From positions 1 to 64,000 of the forward strand of contig JAXMAF010000028.1 of the NCBI GenBank assembly GCA_046350555.1: a stretch of DNA of 64,000 bases, in the 5' to 3' direction. The notes beneath the pieces were generated by a model. The model was not told where the DNA came from. It was given only the letters and a program-made list of their open reading frames with translations, and did not search any database. The stretch is from JAXMAF01 sp046350555. Lineage in GTDB: Bacteria; Planctomycetota; Phycisphaerae; Phycisphaerales; SM1A02. Made by a program: the position numbers and the translations under genes. Positions 9,082 to 18,071 of this stretch are shown in pieces; the stretch's first letter is position 1, and each line of letters opens with the position of its first letter.

Positions 9082-10230
9082 TCAAGGACCGCAGCGCGTG
9101 AGCGAACGATCGACCGTGACCACGGCGAGCGCATCCTCGCCGGCACCCGGGGCAACTCGATCCGCGGCGTTGTCGAACTGGTCACGTGCCATGGGCGTGA
9201 TGAGCGTCGGCCGACCGGAGCGCAGGCCCTGCGCAGTCGTGCCCGCGCCGCCATGATGGATGACGATCGAGGCGCGCGGGAAGATCGTCGAGAACGCGGC
9301 GTAGGGCACGGCCTTCATGCGGCCGTCGGTGGGCAGGTTCGATGGCGGCGGCTGGTCCCGCCCGACCACAAGCAGCGCCCGAAGGCCGAGTGATCGACAG
9401 GCGTCGACGACGTGCTGGTAGAAGCGTCCGGAGGCGTGAACGCCCGTGGAACCGAGCGCGGCGACGACCGGCGCCGGTCCTGCGTCGAGGAAGGCGAGCA
9501 GTTCGGCGTCGGGCGTCTCCTGCGTGTGATCGCGATCGTGCCAGGTGAACCCGGTGATCGCCGAATTGACCGGATCGCCCGGCAGCGGCCCGCGCAGCAG
9601 CGGGGACCAGATGCCGAGGTTGAGGTCGGCGCCGACCGCGTCTCGATGGAAGAGATCGCGGCCGGGCGGCAGCCCGATCTCGCGCCGGGCGCGATTGAGG
9701 CCGGGATCGAGCGCCAGGCGCATGAACCACCGGCCGACGAAGCGGTCGAAGCGCACGGCGCGCGGCGTGGGGTGCGCCGATCGGAACGGGAGCATCACGA
9801 GTCGGTCGTCCGGCGTGCTCCAGATGATTGGCGACGGCGCGATCGAGACTGTGCGAACGCCCCCCTCGAGCCCGCAGGCCCACGGCGCGCCGAGGACGAT
9901 CGGGTGGTACGCCACGACCTCCGGCCGAAGCTCGCGGATGAGCTCGCGCGTGCGTTGCACAAAGTGCGGGACGAGCGGCAGCGTGAGCGTGCGCATCACC
10001 ACGAGCGGCCCGCGCAGCGGATCCATCACCTTGTGATCGCCGATGATCCGCTTCAGGTCGGCATGCTCGGTGAGCGCCGCGAAGCCGGTGCCGGCCGCCC
10101 GGATCTGGGCCTCGTAATAGGGATTGGTGGCGATCGTCGCCTCGTGGCCGCGGTCGCGAAGCGCGCGACCGATCCCAATGAAGGGATGGATGTCGCCGTG
10201 CGAGCCCATGGTGAGCAGGAGGATCCTCAC
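9082..10230 (-). CDS. UDP-glycosyltransferase-like enzyme (GT1/GT28 type)
   Basis: A 382-residue glycosyltransferase of the GT-B fold. The N-terminus 'RILLLTMGSHGDIHPFIGIG' is the acceptor-domain start seen in macrolide and sterol glucosyltransferases. 'IVIHHGGAGTTAQGLRSGRP' followed by 'PMARDQFDNA' is the donor-nucleotide signature. It should transfer a sugar from UDP- or dTDP-sugar to a small hydrophobic acceptor, substrate unknown. Start is GTG at 10230, with a TACACT box 6 nt upstream (10237-10242) and no Shine-Dalgarno. The C-terminus appears cut short: after 'DNAADRV', the expected final helix 'HALRSLTEETGYARRA' and 'RELAGAIGREDGSRE' are found in the other two frames down to a stop at 8963, implying two small indels. 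Confidence 0.85.
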   Translation of the reverse strand: MRILLLTMGSHGDIHPFIGIGRALRDRGHEATIATNPYYEAQIRAAGTGFAALTEHADLKRIIGDHKVMDPLRGPLVVMRTLTLPLVPHFVQRTRELIRELRPEVVAYHPIVLGAPWACGLEGGVRTVSIAPSPIIWSTPDDRLVMLPFRSAHPTPRAVRFDRFVGRWFMRLALDPGLNRARREIGLPPGRDLFHRDAVGADLNLGIWSPLLRGPLPGDPVNSAITGFTWHDRDHTQETPDAELLAFLDAGPAPVVAALGSTGVHASGRFYQHVVDACRSLGLRALLVVGRDQPPPSNLPTDGRMKAVPYAAFSTIFPRASIVIHHGGAGTTAQGLRSGRPTLITPMARDQFDNAADRVAPGAGEDALAVVTVDRSLTRCGP

Positions 10231-10242
10231 GGGGCGAGTGTA

Positions 10243-10346
10243 ATACGCGCTCCAGTTGATTCTCGCGCCCCACCCCCACCCAATTCCGCCGCGAGACGCC
10301 GCTTTGGGCCCCGGGGTCGAACGCATGGAGGTCTACTGGAATCCGA
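10243..10346 (+). repeat. 104-bp dispersed repeat, copy 1 (forward)
   Basis: Forward copy between the divergent glycosyltransferase and sugar dehydrogenase genes. It begins ATACGCG and contains the conserved core GTCGAACGCATGGAGGTC, ending CTGGAATCCGAG. Its left end directly abuts the TACACT box that precedes the glycosyltransferase GTG. Confidence 0.9.
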
Positions 10347-10405
10347 GCGATGCGCGGAACCCGGCGCCGCGGCCGGCGCCGCCGGTCGTTTCGCCGATCG
10401 GGCGC

Positions 10406-10434
10406 TTGGAGCGCGACCGGCGTTCCAGTACAGT
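10406..10434 (+). promoter_or_regulatory. Promoter of the sugar dehydrogenase gene, probably leaderless
   Basis: TTGGAG at 10406-10411, a 17-bp spacer and TACAGT at 10429-10434 give a good sigma-70-like promoter. The ATG follows only 6 nt after the -10 box, so transcription would start at or within a base or two of the start codon. Confidence 0.6.
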
Positions 10435-10440
10435 CCATGC

Positions 10441-11982
10441 ATGCGCAACACCAACGAACCAAGCGCCTCGATCCAACGCGCACGCCGCCCGATCGCCGTG
10501 CCGGCCACGGCGGTCGCCGCTTCCCTCGCTGCGCTGCTTGCCGCCGCGCCCGTCTCGGCGGTCGTCACCGCCCCGGCGGGTTTCGCCGTGGAGACCGTCG
10601 CCAACGGCTTCGATCGCCCGATCGGGATGTCGTTTGCGCCGGACGGGCGCCTCTTCGTCGCCGAGCAGCGCGGCATGGTGTGGATCGTGGATCCCGTGCT
10701 CGGCAAGCTGCCAACGCCCTTCATCAACCTCCAGAACGAGGTCGGCAATGCGGGCGACCGCGGCCTCCTTGGCATCGCGCTGGATCCGTCGTTCGCCGAG
10801 AACCACCTGGTCTACCTGCTGTACACGGTCGATCCGATGCGCGGCCAGCCTGACGAACCCGGCGAGACCGCCACGTTCTCGCGGCTGACGCGCTACGCCG
10901 GAACGGCCGAGAGCAACGGCAACGTGGCCGACGAGGCGACACGAACGGTGCTGATCGGCGCCATTCCGAGCGAGGGCATCCCGGCGTGCTATTCGTCGCA
11001 TGTCATCGGCAGCCTTCGTTTCGGCTTCGACGGCTCGCTCTTCGTGAGCGCCGGCGACAGCGCCAGCTTCGGCTGGGCCGATGTCGGCGGCACAACACCC
11101 GGCTGCTTCGATCCCGGACTCTTCGGTCCCGAGGAGGACATCGGCGCCTATCGAAGCCAGTCGCTCGACTCCCTCGCGGGCAAGGTGCTGCGCGTCGATC
11201 CGCAGACCGGCGCCGGCCTGGAGAGCAACCCCTTCTACAACGGCGATCCGTTCGCGAAGCGTTCCCGCCTCTGGGCGACGGGGCTCCGCAATCCGTTCCG
11301 GATGGCCATCCGTCCCGGCTCGCCCGCTCCGGGCACGCTGTACATCGGCGACGTCGGCTGGAATCTCGTGGAGGAAGTGAACGTCGCGAAGGGTGGTGAG
11401 AACTTCGGCTGGCCTTGTTATGAAGGCAACACCGCCGCGCCAGAATATCCGGCGCTCGACGTTCCATTCTTCGGGTGCGACACGATCGGGACTCCCGTGA
11501 ACCCGGGTCCGCTCACGAACCCGCTCGTCCGCTGGCACCACTTCAACGACTTCATCTCGTTTCCGCCGGGAGTGATCGGACGCTGCGCGGTCTCGGGCGT
11601 CTTCTACGACGGCAGCTCCTATCCGACGAAGTACCAGGGACGCCTCTTCTACAGCGATCACATCTTCGGCTGGCTCCGCATCCTGACCGTCACGACGACC
11701 GACACCTACGTGAAGAGCGAGGTCTTCGGCGGTGGCGTCAACGGCGTGGTCGACTTCGCCGCGCATCCGCAGACGCGCGACGTGCACCTGTTGCTGCTGG
11801 GCGGCGACATCCTTCGGATGCGCTACGTCGGGGCCGACCTCAACGGCGACGGGGTCGTCAACGGCGCCGACCTGGGCATCCTGCTCGCGGCGTGGGGGCT
11901 TTCGAACTCGCCGGCGAACCTCGACGGGATCGGCACGGTCGATGGCGCCGACCTCGGGATCCTCCTTGCAAACTGGAGTTGA
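10441..11982 (+). CDS. Secreted PQQ-type glucose/sorbosone dehydrogenase with dockerin-like tail
   Basis: 513 residues. A signal peptide (Ala-rich core ending near residue 40) is followed by a six-bladed beta-propeller of the soluble glucose/sorbosone dehydrogenase family: 'NGFDRPIGMSFAPDGRLFVAE', 'GDRGLLGIALDPSF', 'LRFGFDGSLFVSAGD', 'LWATGLRNPFRMA', 'YIGDVGWNLVEEVN', 'GGENFGWPCYEG'. It would oxidise sugars outside the cytoplasmic membrane using PQQ. The last ~50 residues are two EF-hand-like dockerin repeats (D-L-N-G-D-G-V-V-N-G-A-D-L-G and a second degenerate one). These tails are common on planctomycete exported proteins and may serve in cell-surface sorting or calcium binding. The stop codon touches a copy of the dispersed repeat. 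Confidence 0.9.
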   Translation: MRNTNEPSASIQRARRPIAVPATAVAASLAALLAAAPVSAVVTAPAGFAVETVANGFDRPIGMSFAPDGRLFVAEQRGMVWIVDPVLGKLPTPFINLQNEVGNAGDRGLLGIALDPSFAENHLVYLLYTVDPMRGQPDEPGETATFSRLTRYAGTAESNGNVADEATRTVLIGAIPSEGIPACYSSHVIGSLRFGFDGSLFVSAGDSASFGWADVGGTTPGCFDPGLFGPEEDIGAYRSQSLDSLAGKVLRVDPQTGAGLESNPFYNGDPFAKRSRLWATGLRNPFRMAIRPGSPAPGTLYIGDVGWNLVEEVNVAKGGENFGWPCYEGNTAAPEYPALDVPFFGCDTIGTPVNPGPLTNPLVRWHHFNDFISFPPGVIGRCAVSGVFYDGSSYPTKYQGRLFYSDHIFGWLRILTVTTTDTYVKSEVFGGGVNGVVDFAAHPQTRDVHLLLLGGDILRMRYVGADLNGDGVVNGADLGILLAAWGLSNSPANLDGIGTVDGADLGILLANWS

Positions 11983-12092
11983 TGCGGATTCCCGCGGGCC
12001 GTTCACGCATGCGTTCGATCCGTTGTCCACGGAGGCATCTCGGGGCGGAATCGGGCCGTGGGCGGGGCGCGAGCGCCAACGGCACGCGGATG
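11982..12092 (-). repeat. Dispersed repeat, copy 2 (reverse, diverged)
   Basis: Reverse, diverged copy beginning at the last base of the dehydrogenase stop codon. It retains GCATGCGTTCGATCC, GTCCAC and GGGGCGCGAG blocks of the reverse consensus and ends near ACGCGGATG. Confidence 0.65.
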
Positions 12093-12120
12093 AGCCAAGC
12101 TTCTTCGAAGGAGCGGTCGA

Positions 12121-13656
12121 ATGTCACGGAGCCCATTTCAATTCGCCGGGATCGCGGCGTGGCTTGCGGCCACCCTCGTCGCCGTGCATGGATCGGCGGC
12201 GCACGCCGAGGACGCAAGTCCGGTGCGCCTCGTGGTCAAGGAGGTGCCCCTCAAGGTGCTTGGACGGGAGGTGACCGTCATCGCCATCGAGCAGGCGGAC
12301 GGAACGCAGGGCTATGCCCCGGAACGCGCCGCGGGCTTCGACGTCGAGGTCGTGAACCAGCTCAAGGTGCCCACCGCCATCCACTGGCATGGGCTCATCC
12401 TGCCCAACCTCATGGACGGCGTGCCGTTCGTCACGCAGGAACCGATCCAACCCGGAGCGTCGTTTCGCTATCGCTTTCCGCTCCGGCAGAGCGGAACCTA
12501 CTGGATGCACTCGCACTATGGACTCCAGGAACAGTTCCTCACCTCGGCGCCGTTGATCATCTGGTCGCCGGAGGAGCGCGCGAAGGCCGAGCACCAGCAC
12601 GTGGTCATGCTCACGGACTTCTCATTCACGGCGCCGGCCGAGATCCTCGAGCGGGCCCGGCGGGGGATGCCGACGTCGATGCCCTCGTCCATGAAGATGC
12701 CCGAGGCGCCGCCGATTGAAATGGTCGCGCAGAAATGGGACGAGCAGGCGGGACGGCTCACGCGCGCCGTCGTGCGTGGCCCCGCGCCGGACATCGACGT
12801 CGCCTATGACGCGCTGCTTGCGAATCGGCGCACGATCGACGATCCGGAGGTCGTCCGTGTCAAGCCCGGCGAGACGGTGCTGCTTCGGCTCATCGCCGCA
12901 TCCTCGGCGACCAACTTCGTGATCGACACCGGCGCGCTCGACGCGGAGGTGGTGGCGGTCGACGGCAAGGGCGTCCGGCCGTTGAAGGGCGACTTCTTCC
13001 AGCTCGCGGTCGCCCAGCGCATCGACCTGCGCGTGAGGATCCCCGCGGAAGGAGGCGTGTTTCCGATCCTCGCTCAGGGCGAAGGCACGCAGCTCCTCTG
13101 TGGGGTGATCCTCTCGACGCGGGAGGGAGCGGAAGCGGTGCCGGTGGCGGCCCGCACGGCGGCGATGCCCGCCGCGGCGCTCGACCTGAGCCAGGAACGG
13201 CGGTTGCAGGCGACGGCGCCGTTGGCCGAGCGAACCGTCGATCGCACGCTGCCCGCCGTGCTGGGTGGCAACATGAAGACCTATGTATGGACGATCAACA
13301 ACCAGGCCTATCCGAATCGCGATGCGCTCACGGTCCGGCGCGGCGAGCGCGTCGAGATGACGCTGACGAACACGACCAGGATGGGACATCCGATGCACCT
13401 GCACGGCCACGACTTCCAGATCGTCGGGATCGATGGCCAGCGGGTAAGCGGCGCCTTGCGCGACACCGTGCACGTCCCGCCCGGCGCCACGGTGGCGATC
13501 GCCTTCGACGCCGACAATCCCGGGCTCTGGGCGTTTCACTGCCACCTGATCTACCACCTCGCCTCGGGGATGTTCACCGTCGTCAAGTACGACGATGCCG
13601 ACCTCCGCTTCTGGCAGCCGGACGGGACCCGCGAGGAGGTCCTTGGACTGCGATAA
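12121..13656 (+). CDS. Exported multicopper oxidase (CopA/CueO-like)
   Basis: 511 residues with a signal peptide ending near A-H-A at residue 28. The three cupredoxin domains carry all copper ligands: HWHGL (~residue 88), HSHYG (~residue 128), HPMHLHGHDF (~residue 423) and the T1/T2/T3 block HCHLIYHLASGM (~residue 468) with the axial Met. Members oxidise Cu(I), metals or phenols with reduction of O2 to water in the periplasm. A Met-rich segment (PTSMPSSMKMPE, ~residue 185) resembles the Cu-binding insert of copper-tolerance oxidases, favouring a copper-detoxification role. Strong Shine-Dalgarno AAGGAG lies 8 nt before the ATG. Confidence 0.92.
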   Translation: MSRSPFQFAGIAAWLAATLVAVHGSAAHAEDASPVRLVVKEVPLKVLGREVTVIAIEQADGTQGYAPERAAGFDVEVVNQLKVPTAIHWHGLILPNLMDGVPFVTQEPIQPGASFRYRFPLRQSGTYWMHSHYGLQEQFLTSAPLIIWSPEERAKAEHQHVVMLTDFSFTAPAEILERARRGMPTSMPSSMKMPEAPPIEMVAQKWDEQAGRLTRAVVRGPAPDIDVAYDALLANRRTIDDPEVVRVKPGETVLLRLIAASSATNFVIDTGALDAEVVAVDGKGVRPLKGDFFQLAVAQRIDLRVRIPAEGGVFPILAQGEGTQLLCGVILSTREGAEAVPVAARTAAMPAAALDLSQERRLQATAPLAERTVDRTLPAVLGGNMKTYVWTINNQAYPNRDALTVRRGERVEMTLTNTTRMGHPMHLHGHDFQIVGIDGQRVSGALRDTVHVPPGATVAIAFDADNPGLWAFHCHLIYHLASGMFTVVKYDDADLRFWQPDGTREEVLGLR

Positions 13657-13702
13657 ATCGTCGCGGCACCGTCGGCGGCGCATGCAGATTCCAATCTTGC
13701 TC

Positions 13703-13708
13703 TATACT
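13703..13708 (+). promoter_or_regulatory. Possible -10 box upstream of the small HTH-like gene
   Basis: TATACT lies in an AT-richer pocket about 85 bp before the next start codon. No convincing -35 hexamer is present, so this is tentative. Confidence 0.35.
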
Positions 13709-13790
13709 GCATCTTCACACTTATGGCCCCCATATGGCCTCCGCAGAGCCCCGCACGGCCCCCGGGAAACGACCAAGGAGACTGATCAGA

Positions 13791-14246
13791 ATGCCACGAC
13801 CCAAGAAGAACGCCGGATTGCTCGCCCAGGCCTCGATGGCCGACCTTCAGGCCGAGTTGGCGCGGCGCGACCGGCTCGCCAAGTCCCTCATGCTCCAGCG
13901 CTCGGAGCTGGTCGCGAAGATCCGTGCGATCGACGCCCAGCTCGGAACCGCCAGTCCGGTCGCCTCTGCGCCAACCGTGCGCAAGGCGGCCGTCGTGGCT
14001 TCGGCCGTCGCGGCGGGCGCGGCCCGGCGCGGCCGGCGCCGGCGGGCGAAGAACTCCACCAGCCTGGTGGCGGCGCTCTCCGCGGTGCTCAAGGGGAAGA
14101 CCATGTCGGTGGGCGAAGCCGCCGAGGCCGTTCGCAAGGCTGGATATCGATCCGATTCAAAGCACTTCCGGACGATGGTCAACATCGCCCTGATCAAGAA
14201 GGATCACTTCAAGCGGATCGCCAAGGGACGCTACACGGCGGTGTAG
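13791..14246 (+). CDS. Small basic protein with coiled coil and HTH-like C-terminus
   Basis: 151 residues. The N-terminal part ('LQAELARRDRLAKSLMLQRSELVAKIRAIDAQL', split here by ordinary helix) is a likely coiled coil. An Ala/Arg-rich linker (RRGRRRRAK) follows, then a C-terminal ~60-residue domain ('SLVAALSAVLKGKTMSVGEA' onward, with 'SKHFRTMVNIAL' and 'KGRYTAV') with the spacing of a winged helix. The overall shape suggests a nucleoid-associated or regulatory DNA-binding protein, but no family is named with confidence. Start supported by AAGGAG about 10 nt upstream of the ATG. Confidence 0.8.
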   Translation: MPRPKKNAGLLAQASMADLQAELARRDRLAKSLMLQRSELVAKIRAIDAQLGTASPVASAPTVRKAAVVASAVAAGAARRGRRRRAKNSTSLVAALSAVLKGKTMSVGEAAEAVRKAGYRSDSKHFRTMVNIALIKKDHFKRIAKGRYTAV

Positions 14247-14252
14247 CGTCGA

Positions 14253-15608
14253 TCAGCCCGATCGCCGGATCAGCCATCGCCACGCGAAGTAGACCGGCAC
14301 GCCCGCGGCGAGCACGCCGAGCCACGTCAGCGCGCGCCTCGGGTCGTCCTGGATCGAGAGCACCGTCATGACGATGCTCGCCAGGATGAAGACCGCGGGC
14401 ACGATCGGATAGCCGGGCACGCGGTAGGGGCGGGCGCGGGCATGGTGGCGCCGGCGCAGGATGAAGAGCGATGCCGCGGCGAGGCCGTAGAAGATCCACA
14501 TCGTGAAGACGAAGCTGTCCGCGAGCTCGGAGAAGTCGCCGAGGACGAGCACCGCCAGGCACGAGAGCGCCAACTGGACCCAGAGCGCCACCGCGGGCGT
14601 CTCGCGGCGTCCATCGATGCGGCCCAGGAAGCGGAAGAGCAGTCCGTCGCGAGCCTGCGCGAAGGTGACGCGCGCGCCGGTCATGACGCTTGCATGGGAG
14701 GAGCCGAGCGTCGAGACGATGATGATGACCGTCACCGCGGCGGCGCCGATCGGGCCCGCCAGCCGTTCCAGCAGGAGCGGCGCGACGGTCTTCGTCTCGC
14801 GCATCTCCGGCAGCGGGATGTGCCAGAGGTAGACCGCGTTGGCGAGGACGTACAGCGCGATCACGCCGACGGTTCCGACGATGTAGACGCGAGGGAGCGT
14901 GCGCTCGGGGTTCGTGACCTCGCCCGCGATGGCGCCGACATCGCTCCAGCCGTCGTAGGTCCACATGATGGCCGCCATCACCGGCACGATCGCCGCGAGG
15001 AGCGGCTTCGGCGCCGGGACGGCCGCGAAGTGTCCCGCGGCGCCGCCCGTCGCGAGGATCTCGCGGGCGGCCGCGACGATGCCGAGCACGATCACCATCG
15101 CGACGGCCGCGTACTTGAACGTCGTCAGCACGATCGCGAAGCGGGCGCTGCCACGGACCCCGAGCACGTTGATGAAGGTGAGGACGAAGAGCGCTGCACA
15201 CGTCAGGGCGGGCGCGTTCCACCGCAGTCCGGTGAGCGCGTTGAAGTGCTCGGCGAAGATGATCGCGATGCCCCCGGCGGCGGCGGGCTTGGTGATGAGC
15301 ATGTACGTCCATCCGAAGACGAACGCCGGGCACGGCCCGAAGCCCTCGCGCAGGAAGACGTAGATGCCTCCGCTGCGCGGCATCATCGCCGCGAGCTCCG
15401 CGTAGGTCAGCGCACCGCAGAGCGAGACGAGGCCGCCCGCGAGCCAGAGCGACAGGATGAGCCACGGATTGCCGAGGTTCTCGGCGATGGTGGTGGGCGT
15501 GCGGAAGATGCCGCTGCCGATCACCACGCCGACCATGACCGCGATGGCGCCCCAGAAGCCGACCTTCCGTGGGAGGTCGGGCGTGGTCGCGGGCGATGCA
15601 TCGCTCAT
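14253..15608 (-). CDS. APC-superfamily amino-acid permease
   Basis: 451 residues with 12 hydrophobic segments. The first helix carries 'VMVGVVIGSGIFRTP', the substrate-binding G-S-G-I-F motif of the APC superfamily (LAT/YhdG-like). 'ALTYAELAAMMPRSGGIYVFLREG' is the conserved TM2-TM3 region. It should import or exchange amino acids across the inner membrane; specificity unknown. The start at 15608 is favoured because TATCGT stands 7 nt upstream and there is no Shine-Dalgarno. It converges on the small HTH-like gene with only 6 bp between stops. Confidence 0.9.
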   Translation of the reverse strand: MSDASPATTPDLPRKVGFWGAIAVMVGVVIGSGIFRTPTTIAENLGNPWLILSLWLAGGLVSLCGALTYAELAAMMPRSGGIYVFLREGFGPCPAFVFGWTYMLITKPAAAGGIAIIFAEHFNALTGLRWNAPALTCAALFVLTFINVLGVRGSARFAIVLTTFKYAAVAMVIVLGIVAAAREILATGGAAGHFAAVPAPKPLLAAIVPVMAAIMWTYDGWSDVGAIAGEVTNPERTLPRVYIVGTVGVIALYVLANAVYLWHIPLPEMRETKTVAPLLLERLAGPIGAAAVTVIIIVSTLGSSHASVMTGARVTFAQARDGLLFRFLGRIDGRRETPAVALWVQLALSCLAVLVLGDFSELADSFVFTMWIFYGLAAASLFILRRRHHARARPYRVPGYPIVPAVFILASIVMTVLSIQDDPRRALTWLGVLAAGVPVYFAWRWLIRRSG

Positions 15609-15783
15609 CGCCCGCACGATAACCGCCGCGGGCCTTCCACGACCGGGCCCGCGCGGACCCGGCGCGGCGAGCGCGGCGTCGACTCGCCATGGGAAGCGAA
15701 CGAAGCGTCGCCGGGGCCGCTCGCGCCGGGGCGAAGGTGCGACGAATCGCCCGCCGAAGGTGATCGACGCCACACCGGGAGCG

Positions 15784-16929
15784 CTATGGCCTGGCGGCCG
15801 GCGCTGGCGCGACTGGCGCTGATGCCGGCGGCGCCGCGCTGGCCGACGTCCGGATCATCCTCTGTTCGTGAAGCTGCCGGCGGCCACCGTCGCGGGCGTC
15901 TCGGCCATCGACGAAGAACCCGACGTAGAGCTGGTCGTCGAGTTGCCGCGGCGCGATGCGGTCGGTCGCGAGCGTCATCGATCCGCCGCCGCGCCCCGAG
16001 AGACTCGTCAGCACCGCGTCCTCGCCGCCGGGGAGCACGCCGTCGCGCACCCGCTGCGAGGAACGAAGGGGCGTCCAGAGCGCATAGCGCTCGATCGTGG
16101 CGGTCGAGGCGCCACCCGGGACCGTGTCGGGAGCGCGGGTCAGCGAGACGACCCGCATGACGAGCATCTCGCGGACCGCGATCGGGGCATCGGGATCGTC
16201 GAAGAGCACGCGCCACCGGCCGCCGACGCCGAGCTGGTCGTCCGGGGTCGGCGTGAAGAGCCGGACGATCCCGTCGACGACGCGCTGCACGACCGCGCCC
16301 CGCGCATCGTCGGGCCAGAGCTCGGGCGGGACGCGCACCTCGACGGCGGCGCCGCGCTGATCGAGATCGACCTCGATGCCGCCCCCGCGCAGCACCGCGA
16401 GCGCTCCGTCGATCTGCGCAAGCTGCGCCGCGTCGTGTGCGGGGTCGATCAGGTGCGACGCCTCGCGCACCACGGCCTCGACGGTGCGGCCGCCGTCCGC
16501 CCTGGCCTCGCGAACGCGCAGGTCCAGGACGAACTCGAGCGGCACGGGCTTCTCCAGCACGAGCGCGTCGCCGTCGATGAAGCGATTGACGAGCGGCTCG
16601 ATCGAGAGCTTGATTCGCTCGACCTGTCCGACCGGAACGCCGGCCCGCAGCGAGCGTCGGGGTTCGTCGCCAAGCTCGATCACCTCGATCCGCGCCGGAA
16701 CCGGCTTGACCACCTTCGGCGCGGAAGTCGTCGCCGCCGGGCCCGGTGCCGCTGCGCCGGCGCCGGGTGGCGCGACGGGCGGCGCGACGGGCGGCGCATT
16801 GGGCGCCGCCGCGACCGTTGTCGAGCCGGTCGAGACGTGAACCACGCCGAGCGACAGCGTGACGGCGAGTGCGGCGAGTGACGGCATGGTGGAGGACGCG
16901 CTGCGCCGATCGGCGCCGCGCACCCGCAT
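15784..16929 (-). CDS. Secreted protein of unknown function
   Basis: 381 residues: signal-like hydrophobic stretch (residues 13-42), a Pro/Ala/Gly low-complexity spacer (A-P-P-V-A-P-P repeats, ~45-70), then about 280 residues of mixed alpha/beta with paired 'beta-meander' halves, and a Pro/Ala tail. Layout resembles exported planctomycete proteins such as DUF6263, but I cannot confirm the family. TACGCT sits immediately before the ATG and 7 nt before an in-frame GTG at 16923, which may be the real, leaderless start. Divergent from the DMT transporter. Confidence 0.65.
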   Translation of the reverse strand: MRVRGADRRSASSTMPSLAALAVTLSLGVVHVSTGSTTVAAAPNAPPVAPPVAPPGAGAAAPGPAATTSAPKVVKPVPARIEVIELGDEPRRSLRAGVPVGQVERIKLSIEPLVNRFIDGDALVLEKPVPLEFVLDLRVREARADGGRTVEAVVREASHLIDPAHDAAQLAQIDGALAVLRGGGIEVDLDQRGAAVEVRVPPELWPDDARGAVVQRVVDGIVRLFTPTPDDQLGVGGRWRVLFDDPDAPIAVREMLVMRVVSLTRAPDTVPGGASTATIERYALWTPLRSSQRVRDGVLPGGEDAVLTSLSGRGGGSMTLATDRIAPRQLDDQLYVGFFVDGRDARDGGRRQLHEQRMIRTSASAAPPASAPVAPAPAARP

Positions 16930-17004
16930 GAGCGTATGGGGCGGGCCGCGGGCGCGTCGATGACGGGGCGGCCGGCGTGGCCCGGTCTACGCTGCTGGCG
17001 CCCG

Positions 17005-18063
17005 ATGCCTGTGCGCAGCCAATCGTCCCCGTCGTCCTTCCGGGGCGTGCTGACCGTGGTGCTCACGCTGCTGGGCTGGTCGAGCGTTCCGCTCTTCCTC
17101 TTCCACTTCTCCAAGTCGATCGACTTCTGGACGAGCAACGGCTGGCGCTACGGCTTCAGCGCGATCCTCTGGCTTCCGGTCGTGCTCGCCGTCACGGTCC
17201 GTGGGCGCCTCCCGCGCGGGCTCTGGGCCGCGGCGATCGTCCCGAGCGTCGCCAACTCGCTCGGACAGGTCTGCTTCACGTGGGCCCACTACGAGATCAG
17301 CCCTGGCCTGCTGAGCTTCGGCCTGCGCAGCCAGCTTGTGTTCGTCGCCATCGGCGCGTTCCTGCTCTTCCCGGCCGAACGCGCGGTGATCCGCCGCGCC
17401 GGCTACCTGGCCGGTCTCGCGCTGCTGGTGGCCGGAACGGCGGCCGTCCTCGCCAGCGGAGTCCTCGAGCTCGCGGGCGACGGCGGCGATCGCCACGTGC
17501 AGGCCCGCGCCGGCCTGCACGCGCCGATGCTGGGTGTCGTGCTCGCCGTCGGCAGCGGGATGCTCTTCGCGGCGTACGGGCTCTCGGTGCGGAAGTTCAT
17601 GGCCGGCTACCACCCCGTGCTCGCGTTCGCGGCGATCTGCCAATACACGGGGCTTTCGATGGTGCTCCTGATGCTCGCCTTCGGTTCGCCCTGCGCGGAC
17701 GGCGCCTTCGCCGGGCTGCGCGGGATGATGGCGCTTCAGCTTCCGGCGGAGCAGCTCCTCTACCTGCTCCTTTCGGCCGTGATCGGCATTGCCCTCGGCC
17801 ACGTCTTCTACTACATCTCGATCGCGAACCTCGGAGTCGCGGTGACCGCGGGCGTGCTTCAGCTCCAGCCCTTCATCGTCGCGCTCGCGCAGCTCTGGAT
17901 CTTCGGCGAGGCGCTCACGTCGATGCAGTGGCTGGGTGGCGCCGTCGCCGTGCTGGGCGCCATGCTCATGCTGCGGACGCAGCAGCGCGCCGTCGCCGTG
18001 GGCCGCGACGCCGCGTTGCGGGCCGACGCGGAGCTGCGCGCCGAGGCGGAGTCGGGCGCATGA
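17005..18063 (+). CDS. DMT-superfamily (EamA-like) transporter
   Basis: 352 residues with ten predicted membrane helices in two EamA-like halves. The first starts 'LTVVLTLLGWSSVPLFLFHFSK', the second 'MLGVVLAVGSGMLFAAYGLS'; each ends with a helix such as 'LQPFIVALAQLWIFGEALT' characteristic of drug/metabolite transporters. It probably exports a small metabolite. The ATG at 17005 is chosen because upstream in-frame codons give a non-membrane, Arg/Pro-rich lead. TACGCT (16987-16992) is 12 nt upstream. The C-terminal ~30 residues are Ala/Arg/Glu-rich and cytoplasmic. Confidence 0.85.
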   Translation: MPVRSQSSPSSFRGVLTVVLTLLGWSSVPLFLFHFSKSIDFWTSNGWRYGFSAILWLPVVLAVTVRGRLPRGLWAAAIVPSVANSLGQVCFTWAHYEISPGLLSFGLRSQLVFVAIGAFLLFPAERAVIRRAGYLAGLALLVAGTAAVLASGVLELAGDGGDRHVQARAGLHAPMLGVVLAVGSGMLFAAYGLSVRKFMAGYHPVLAFAAICQYTGLSMVLLMLAFGSPCADGAFAGLRGMMALQLPAEQLLYLLLSAVIGIALGHVFYYISIANLGVAVTAGVLQLQPFIVALAQLWIFGEALTSMQWLGGAVAVLGAMLMLRTQQRAVAVGRDAALRADAELRAEAESGA

Positions 18064-18071
18064 CGCCGCGC